The position numbers and the translations under genes are program-made. From Euperipatoides rowelli (taxonomy: Eukaryota; Onychophora; Udeonychophora; Euonychophora; Peripatopsidae): a DNA stretch of 11,461 nucleotides. Under the pieces are notes generated by a model. It ran no database searches. It was not told the origin of the DNA and saw only the letters and a list, made by a program, of their open reading frames with translations. Of this stretch, positions 1 to 7,800 are shown in pieces (within the stretch, counting starts at the first letter, position 1; the number at the start of each line of letters is the position of its first letter). The DNA lies in NCBI GenBank assembly GCA_003024985.2, contig PXIH01S0015432.1, one strand, 5' to 3'.

Positions 1-109
1 TTCTGGCAATTTGACACAGCACATTAATTCATTTGGCAATTTTTTTTTAAAAAAAAAGAATAGGATTAGTATTTCAATCAGTTTTTTTTTATTATTATTT
101 TTTATGCAG

Positions 110-578
110 TACAGCAAAATATGTACAGTGTTCATGTTGGTCAGCAAAGGTTACAGAGGCAACCAGTGGTTGAGAATAAGACTAATGTATTGGTCAGGAA
201 CAGATTATAAGGCCAACAGGTTGGCTTTCCGGAACTTGACTAAGGCTGGCCCAGGGAATATTCCCATTGTGAACAAACCCAGGAACATTGCAGGAGTATA
301 ACGTGCTGCCCTTTTGTTGTATAGGCCGAACAGTTCTACCCCAGGCAAGAACTTGGATTAAAATCTGTTGAGCCTTTTTATATTGTCATGGTGAATTCTC
401 AACTGTCCAATCGTTATGATGTACATCCTGGTTCTGGTATGCTTACAATTTGGTACGTGCTAAATGTAGTTTGAAGTGATGTTGTCTAGCTTCAAGGCGT
501 GAAAGTAGTAAGTTGACATTCTAGCGGAAGTTGAGATGTGAGGATTGAAACAGCTATTGCATTGCTTGTTGACCTTCG
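110..578 (+). other. Unidentified plus-strand exon-like island
   Basis: This stretch is clearly less AT-rich than its surroundings. A long T-rich tract ending in tttttatgcag (to 109) looks like a good splice acceptor, and cg|gtaagt at 578/579 is a near-consensus donor. One frame is open from the acceptor to a stop at 299-301 (63 codons, containing GPGNIPIVNKPRN). A second frame gives 33 codons to a stop at about 211 and reopens from 325, after another acceptor-like ttgtatag, for about 49 codons (starting AEQFYPRQ) to a stop at about 474. I recognise no family in any frame. It could be a terminal exon with 3' UTR, a non-coding exon, or an old insertion. It lies antisense to the LYST-like gene, which appears to continue leftwards. 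Confidence 0.35.
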
Positions 579-1793
579 GTAAGTTTTAAAGTAGCATACT
601 TCAAGATAATTGTAGAATTATTTATAAATTTGTTGATTTGTCATAAGGATTATTACATATTACTCCAGTGTCTAAATATCTCCACAATCGTGTCTTATTA
701 AATAATTATACAATTCTGATGAATATGATAAATTTGATATAAACATTCAATTATTGCAAATATATTTACTTTTGATATATTTATTTACAGTATATTATTG
801 ATAGCATCATGAATACATTTATTGTATTCATGGTTTGTAAACATTATTAATTTAAATATACAAATTATATACTGTACAATATTATAATCTAGACTATTTT
901 AGATACTGTGTATTCACTCATTTACTGTTGTCGCTTAATTATGACAGAAGTAATGGTGATTCCTTACTGCTATCCTAGATTGTTTACTGGGATGATGTGA
1001 CAAAATAATTTCAAGTGATGTCATCGTGTAAAATTTCATCTCTAAGACAAATGTATTTATTAATTTTATATTTAAATAACTTTATTTTTTAATAAGTGGA
1101 ATTTTTTTTTGTATAACTTTCAAAATAAATTTAAAAAAAAAAATTTAAATCCGTTGCATGTCACCTTTAAGTAAGATTTCATTGAAGAGAGTTGATCTTA
1201 GGTTTTTTCCCCCCTCCCCCATTTTTCATTGTTAAATTTGCATCAATTAACCAACTTAGCTTAGCATGCTGCATTATCTAATTCACAAGTATTCAAATAA
1301 TATTGATTGACTGATTAGCTATTATCGGGAACAAAAAAAATGAGAAAATGCATTTCATGAACAAGGTAGCCTATATACTGTAGCTTTGCTTAAAAAAACA
1401 TCAAGTTAAGAAAGAACAAGGTTATATTTAAAAATTTTAAGAGATTTAGAATTATACTTCTATTCTTATATACAGTACATCTTAATACTTGATTTTATAA
1501 GCTTAAACATTTTAGTTATACAAATAGTTTCCAAGAATTTTTCTAGATCTAGAATTATAAAATTTAGGATACTAAATTATTTTATAGGCGATTAAAATTT
1601 GCATTGAACATAAAACCTGCAGGAAAAATATTAATTCCTAGCTCAAGATAAATTTTAACACTGTTCAGAGACCAAAGATTTAAAAGAATATTCACCGACA
1701 AAAGTTATAAATGCAAAAGCATATGTATAAATTTCAAACCATGAAAGAAAGAAAAAAAAAATTTGAAAAGTTACAGTATAAACTTTAGATTAC
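579..1793. other. Non-coding, AT-rich; probable LYST-like intron
   Basis: No exon on either strand is supported here. The next LYST-like exon should encode the PH-like domain segment after residue 192, and I do not find it, so the intron after 1794 appears to run past the left edge. The stretch contains long A and T runs, a C-rich run at about 1207-1220, and a half-copy of the inverted-repeat element near 1000-1168. Confidence 0.6.
1000..1168 (+). mobile_element. Diverged half-copy of the 4854-5213 inverted-repeat element
   Basis: The right end, atccgttgcatgtcaccttt, matches the right terminal repeat of the element at 4854-5213 (atccgttaaatttgaccttt). Further blocks align in the same order: taattttatatttaaataactt, then agtggaattttttttt, then an A-rich run before atccgtt. 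No matching left end is visible, so this copy looks truncated or too diverged on that side. The left boundary is approximate. Confidence 0.6.
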
Positions 1794-1852
1794 CTGACAC
1801 TGTCCTGGACTAAGAATTGATTCTTCTCCGACAAAATAGAAATTATTGTCAC
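1794..1852 (-). CDS. LYST: LYST-like exon 6 (PH-like domain strand)
   Basis: The minus-strand acceptor is ttttttag|GTGACAAT and the donor is TGTCAG|gtaatc. The exon is 59 nt. It completes a split Gly codon (G|GT) and then encodes 19 residues, DNNFYFVGEESILSPGQCQ, ending in phase 0. The FYFVGEE stretch is the second strand of the PH-like domain that precedes BEACH in LYST, where a YFVED-type motif is found. The other two frames fail: one starts G|TGA with a stop, the other does not fit the upstream phase. Confidence 0.85.
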
Positions 1853-4800
1853 CTAAAAAATAAAAAAAAATAAAAATTAAGCACAGATAAATATATAAGA
1901 AACAACTTAAAAAGATAATAATGTACAGTAATATTTTACAATTAATGGCTCCCTGTCATTTCAAGAAAATGAATGAAAATCAAAAAATTGGAAATTAAGC
2001 ACACCATTAAAATTGTTCAATAATTTTGCGCAATTAAATATAATTTGAAAAAAATATTTTTTATAAATGTTAATAGTTTGTAATTAATGACAGATCACTT
2101 TCTTACTGGAAGGTTTAAAAAAACATAGAATGAAAAAATTGTGAATTTTGAATTTGATCACATTCTAATGCAATAATATTGAGTATGTGCTTCAAGAAGT
2201 CCTTAAAGGGAACAAGGTAAGATGGTCAATTCCACCTGTTATCCCTTTCCCTCAGCTTAGCAGCCTAGTTTTTATAACGTCAAAATATTTTGCTTTATAT
2301 GTGTAATTGTATAAAATGAGCCTGCCACGGAGACCCCTGAAACTTCATCACTTTTAAAGGCTCACCCTACCATATAAATCTTGGGCAGCTTTATACCTTT
2401 AAATGATCTATGCCCCATATCCTCCCAAAAAAAAATCGGTAAAGATAAGGAATTGTATTTAAGATCTAACTTTTTTCTTCTAGCAATTTGAGTCGAAGTA
2501 CACAAGGGTATATAATTTTCTTATATAAATATAATGATTTTTTTTTAATATTTATTTTGCTATATTAATGTGTAAACATGGACGTACCTATAAGTACTTC
2601 TCCCTCAGTCTCACTACCAGGCGTGATGATTTTACAGCTAGCATTCAATCTATCAACATAAGTATGCAATAATAATAATTAAAATAACAATAGCTTAATA
2701 ATATAAATTAGGCTATAATATAATATATACACTATTACAATATAATAGGCTAAAATACAGTAATACTGGTAATATTATAAGCAATAGTATTACAATTAAA
2801 AAAAAAATATGACAATATTAATAAAAAATTATTAAGGTACTATTAATAATAATTCTAATTAGATTTGCAGTATTTCTACAATTTTATTCTTTCTATTTCC
2901 TGCAGCATAAAATAATTATAACCATTAGATCAACATTTTTCTTCTAATGTATAGTTTTACTTTATATTATCCATGGACCAACAACAGAATTACCCTAAGC
3001 TTTAGGAAATTAAAAAAAAAATATTTCAAATTTAGAAATTATGGGAATTTGCTAATGAACATCAAGAGTTTATTAAAAATCAAAAAAATTATGAGCCATC
3101 TAAATGTAACCAAATGTTTTTTTTTTAACAAACAAACAAAATTGACTTACTGTATATTTATGTTAAACGTATGCAATTTACAGTACATACAATAATTAAA
3201 AATGCCACTTCTTTAGATTGCTAGGATATTATAATATATATATTTTTGCAAATAAAATAAATAAACTTATTGTTTTTGGTGGGAAAAAAAACAAAGAAAA
3301 ACACTTGACAAATGTTAACAGTGTTTGGTAAAAATATTTTATAAAAATAATTAAAATGTGATTATTTTACTAGACTGTACTTGAAAGATATAGAGAAAAC
3401 ATAATTTATTTTATAACTAGGAAGTGGTAAAGACGTTCATTGTTGAAATCACAGCTGGAGATATTTGTGATGCTTGGAACGGAACAATTTATACACAATC
3501 TAGTGTGAAAGAATAAATAGTAATTGTTCTTATTTAATGTGATCCATCGGTGTTGTGCATCTAACCTAGTGGTTAAAATAATTACGTAGTTATTTAGCCA
3601 AATTATAGACTAGGTTGTTATGGTGGAAAACATTTTTTATTTATCTGGTAATATACAGTGTAATACATCTAGTAAATAACAAAATAAATAGGGATTTCAT
3701 ATCATGTAATGTTGTTATAACATCTTTCAATGTTTGTCAGTAGAGGGCTCCTTAGACATTACAATCATAGTCCCAGAAGAGATTTGAGATTTTTTAGTGT
3801 CTGTTGTAAAATGATGGTGAAGGATATTCACAGTATAAGTAAATTTAGATCATATTGTAAGTAAATATTGATATAGTGTAGTTATTCAATCATAAAGTTA
3901 TAGAATGTTAGAATATAACATTAGTTATTAGTTATGCAAAATTATATAGAAGTGTTAAACATATCCCTGTAATTAAAGCAACATAATGGAGCATATGACA
4001 TTTAATTATCATTTATCATTTTATCATTTATTTTATTTAGCATCATCACAATATTATTACAAAATATTCATATAATATAATATTCTTATATTACAAGATT
4101 CATAAAAACCCTAGCCCCTACGGATGTGGGAGTCTATTTACAAATGATCAAGTGGGATTATAATTTCAATAATACTTAGTTATTAAAGGTTACAAATACA
4201 TAGTAAAAATAACTATAAGTAACAATCAAAAAGATATTTAGAAAATCTAAATCTCTATAAATTACAGAGTTAATAGGAGTTAAGAATTATTAACATAGTT
4301 GGAATCGAGGAATTGAAAAATCTATTAGTTCTGATATATGGAATATAAATTTGNTTAGATGATCTCNTGTTGTGTGAAGAAATTTCCAGTCGNTTATTAC
4401 TTAAAAATTGCGGGTAAATTTTTAAAAATTATTGTGAGAGATTCGATAATTTCTTTAATCTTTTTGATTCTTTTGATTCCATATTCAAAATAACTAATGC
4501 TTCTTCGTAAACAATTGACCAGTCATTTAGAATTATTCTTATTGCCCTTTTTTGAATATGCTCCAAATCTCTTTTGTTTAATCTAATGTACTATATACAG
4601 TATAATTGCAACCATATAGCATCATTAATTTTATTATTACTAACAATGACCAACAAATTATTTGTGTTATATCATAATAAAATTTCATCATTATTTTTTG
4701 CCACGACTACATTTACTGTAATACAAGTTTTACCATCACCATAATCAACATTCATATTAACTGCAATTAACTCATTCTCATATGATTTACAAAGTTCAAA

Positions 4801-7800
4801 GTGCTTAGATTATACTTTCATGACTAACCCCATTAGAAAACAGTAAAAATATTAAAGGTCAAATGTAATGGATTTTTTTAATTTTTTTTTANTTTGTGCT
4901 ATTATGGTCCAATTTGTTTTTTTTTTAATCAAAATGACTTTTAATACAAGTTGAACATCTCTATTTACATGTTAAATTATTACAAAGAAAACAGCAGCAG
5001 AAAGAATTTCGTCATCAAATTAATCTCAAAAAATGTGAAAGTTTCAATTTGTAATCTCAGACTTGAGGATAGCAATATTCTTAATTTTATCTTTAAATAA
5101 CTTTTTTTTATGCATTTTAAATTATTATTTTCCAGTGGAATTTTTTTTTTAGTAATTATCTTTGAAAATCAAGAATAAAAAAAAAAATTAAAAATCCGTT
5201 AAATTTGACCTTTAAAAATATTGTGCTGAAGGTACGAAACTACGCAATTATCACAATTTGGGATTGATTAAAAAGCATAAATTAGACATTTAATACATTG
5301 TTTTCCCATATTGACTCAAATTCAAGATGTTACAAGAAAATTAATATTAATTTCCCCTTAACATAATACAGTCATAGTAAGCACTAATACTAGCAATAAT
5401 GAATACAACAGTGATACTAAAATTTGTAATAGTAGTAACATTTCATTACTGTATTAATGTGGTAATCGCCCAATGTTATAAACAGGAATAAAAAATAAAA
5501 AAAAGACAGTAAATAATATTTTAAAATCACATTACTAAAATACAGTAATTTAGAAGTCCTACCTGATATTGTCACTGATAAACAATCTATCAATGACAGA
5601 GGCTGATTGTTCAGAACTTTCATCTTCATCAAATAAATATGACAAAAACCATTTTTCAGAACCAAATGGCACTAGATTTTAGAATAAGAAATAAACAAAA
5701 ATATAATAAAAAAGCCAACAAGTCAAAATAAAACTAATAAAGTGGTATCGTCCCATTCCTAATTAAAATGCACTCAGTATGGTAATTATAATTAACACAT
5801 TATTAGATATTTGGATTACTTACGAGGGGTTTTGATTGTTTACCTTCTGTAGTTAAGGTTAGAAATATAATCATACACCTGTTTCGCACACCTGCCATAT
5901 CATAATACACTGTAACATTTTGATTAGCAATATTTCACTTACAGACTAATGATCCTTTAACTTTTTGTTTGTTAAATTTCCTCAATCTCATCACAGTTTT
6001 ATTGTATACCGATTAGATTATTACCCATTTTATTTTTACCCAGTCTTAAATGCTTTACTGTTGTATTATGCCAAGCATATTATTGGCATGGCTCATTATG
6101 TGCCAAAGATAATGTCAAGTGTTAAAAAACTATCTCAAATGGATAATTTTATCACAATGATCAATCAACCAAATATGTTCAGATTAAATGTTTATTGTTA
6201 TTCTACTATCACTGTTTTGCAAACAAAGATTTGTTTATCATAAATTACTATTACTTTATAAATGTATAGTAGTTGCCAATAAATATTAACAGTAAAATTG
6301 GTGGAGTTTTTATAAGGATATGCTAATTTTCCCATAAAAATGAAGGCAACAGTGGAATCGAAAATTGAGATGACAAAGAAAGTGGCCAAATAATCTTATT
6401 TCACTTCTGCCAATGTTGTCATAAAAATTCCACAAATCATTCATCTACAACTGATAATCTGGAAACTGCTTTCCAAACAGTCAGGTACATTACAGTAATT
6501 TATATGCATACCATAATAAAAGCTTACAAAAAAAAAAAAAAACAAGTAAAATAAAAAATAGAATGTCTATATACTACTGTATATAAAATCTCTTCTACCA
6601 GTGGTCTGTCAATAGTGGTTAACAGAATACAATAAGTCACAACAAATATAATCCTAAGGGCTAAAAAAAATAGCAAAATATTTTATTAACCTATAGCTTT
6701 ATGTTGAAATTCTTTCTTAAAAAATCGCTTCTCTATTCGGAGATAGCATCTTTGTAATCTTTTCCTAATTCGAAAAGGACCTTCTGTCGGGTCTAGCTGC
6801 CATGAACGAGGATAGAATTCGGCATTAAACCAAAGAGCCCTAAAATATAAAAAAAAAAGAGAGAGATGCTAAACCATATTTAAAAAATAATAAAGTTTTA
6901 CAACGGATTGTAAGGTCCACTAAAGAACCAACAGTAGTCTCAGACAGGATTAACAATAAGACATAAATAACCCAAAGACTTCTAATTTACTAAATTAATA
7001 CAATTTGTGACTAACTAAAATAAACAATTAAATTAAATTAACACATCAGGAGATTCACAATCTTCATTTCATGGAACAATCCCGCTTTATGGAGATTTAC
7101 AGTAGATCCAATTTCAGGACTGAGAGTCATCATTTTTTATTTATGAAATTGTAAATCTGAACAAGTAACATAATTATGTAATTAGAATTCAAATCATCTG
7201 GGCTAGAATTCTAATTTTCTAATTAATTTTCTATTTATAAGTGAATATATAAATGATACATAAATGCAACAATAATAATAAAAAAGAGACCTAAAAAAAA
7301 AAAGTAGGCTATCTGCTAGAGATTGCATATCCCACTAATTGAAGCTTGGAGCTAATGAAAGTCCCACCCACCTTCAAATGGATTCCAATGGTAGGGCTCC
7401 TGGAAGCTAAGGCTTTTTTTAGGTTTTAAAAACATTTAGTGTGTAAAAAATGAAAAAAAAAAAAAAAACTACCAAGAATTGAACAATTTGGTTTTAAAAT
7501 ATAATAAATGAGTAAATATTTTAAAAAATGTAAACAGTGTCTCAAAAAATTTAATAATTAAAAAATTTTGAATTGTGAATAGATGGGGTGCAAAGAAAAA
7601 AATCAATCCTGGAGATACATTTTTTTAATATATATTTTTGTTCAAAATGGACTAAAAAAAAACAGAAATGGTACAAAGAATTGACTGATTCAATATTTTG
7701 AATATTAAATAAAAATATAAACTAAAATAGTAAATTATTTATACAAACTGCAGCAGTTCAAATTATTTTTTTAAAAAAAAGTTTTCAATCTACTACGGTA

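Larger units (their letters stand above)
4001..4690 (-). mobile_element. Decayed non-LTR retrotransposon (LINE) 3' end
   Basis: On the minus strand the order is as expected for a CR1/Jockey-like LINE: the C-terminal part of the reverse-transcriptase ORF (4581 down to 4270), about 230 bp of 3' UTR, then a short-tandem-repeat tail. The tail at 4001-4040 reads as repeats of ataaatg/ataaaatg on the minus strand. The upper limit is approximate; an open stretch with LMMLYGCNY near 4610-4640 recalls the YGC region upstream of the thumb. It is a 5'-truncated, inactive copy on the same strand as the host gene. The clade was not determined. Confidence 0.75.
2638..5562. other. LYST-like intron 4 (largest in window)
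   Basis: AT-rich intron of about 2.9 kb. Positions 2650-2870 are low-complexity AT repeats (aataat, taatattat, repeated ataggcta). A non-LTR retrotransposon remnant lies at about 4001-4690 and the inverted-repeat element at 4854-5213. Positions 3420-3800 are less AT-rich but show no supported gene. Single n bases occur at 4354, 4367, 4393 and 4892. An 82-codon open frame at 2947-3195 (+) is lysine- and asparagine-rich, matches nothing I know, and is taken as chance. Confidence 0.7.

Noticed and set aside
1124-1129. aataaa as a polyadenylation signal for the left plus-strand unit
   Set aside because: In DNA this AT-rich the hexamer is expected often, and this one lies inside the inverted-repeat element copy.
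2947-3195. 82-codon open frame on the plus strand
   Set aside because: Composition is dominated by K, N, F and Y as expected of AT-rich chance frames. It has no recognised motif and lies inside intron 4.
3555-3600. tRNA-derived SINE A-box look-alike (cctagtggttaa)
   Set aside because: No B box is found at the proper distance downstream, and no SINE body is recognisable.
5965-6243. 92-codon open frame on the plus strand
   Set aside because: No recognised family. It lies in intron 3, and although an acceptor-like site (cttacag) precedes it, no partner exon is visible.
6198-6389. 63-codon minus-strand open frame
   Set aside because: AT-rich chance frame inside intron 3, with no splice phase or motif linking it to exons 3 or 4.
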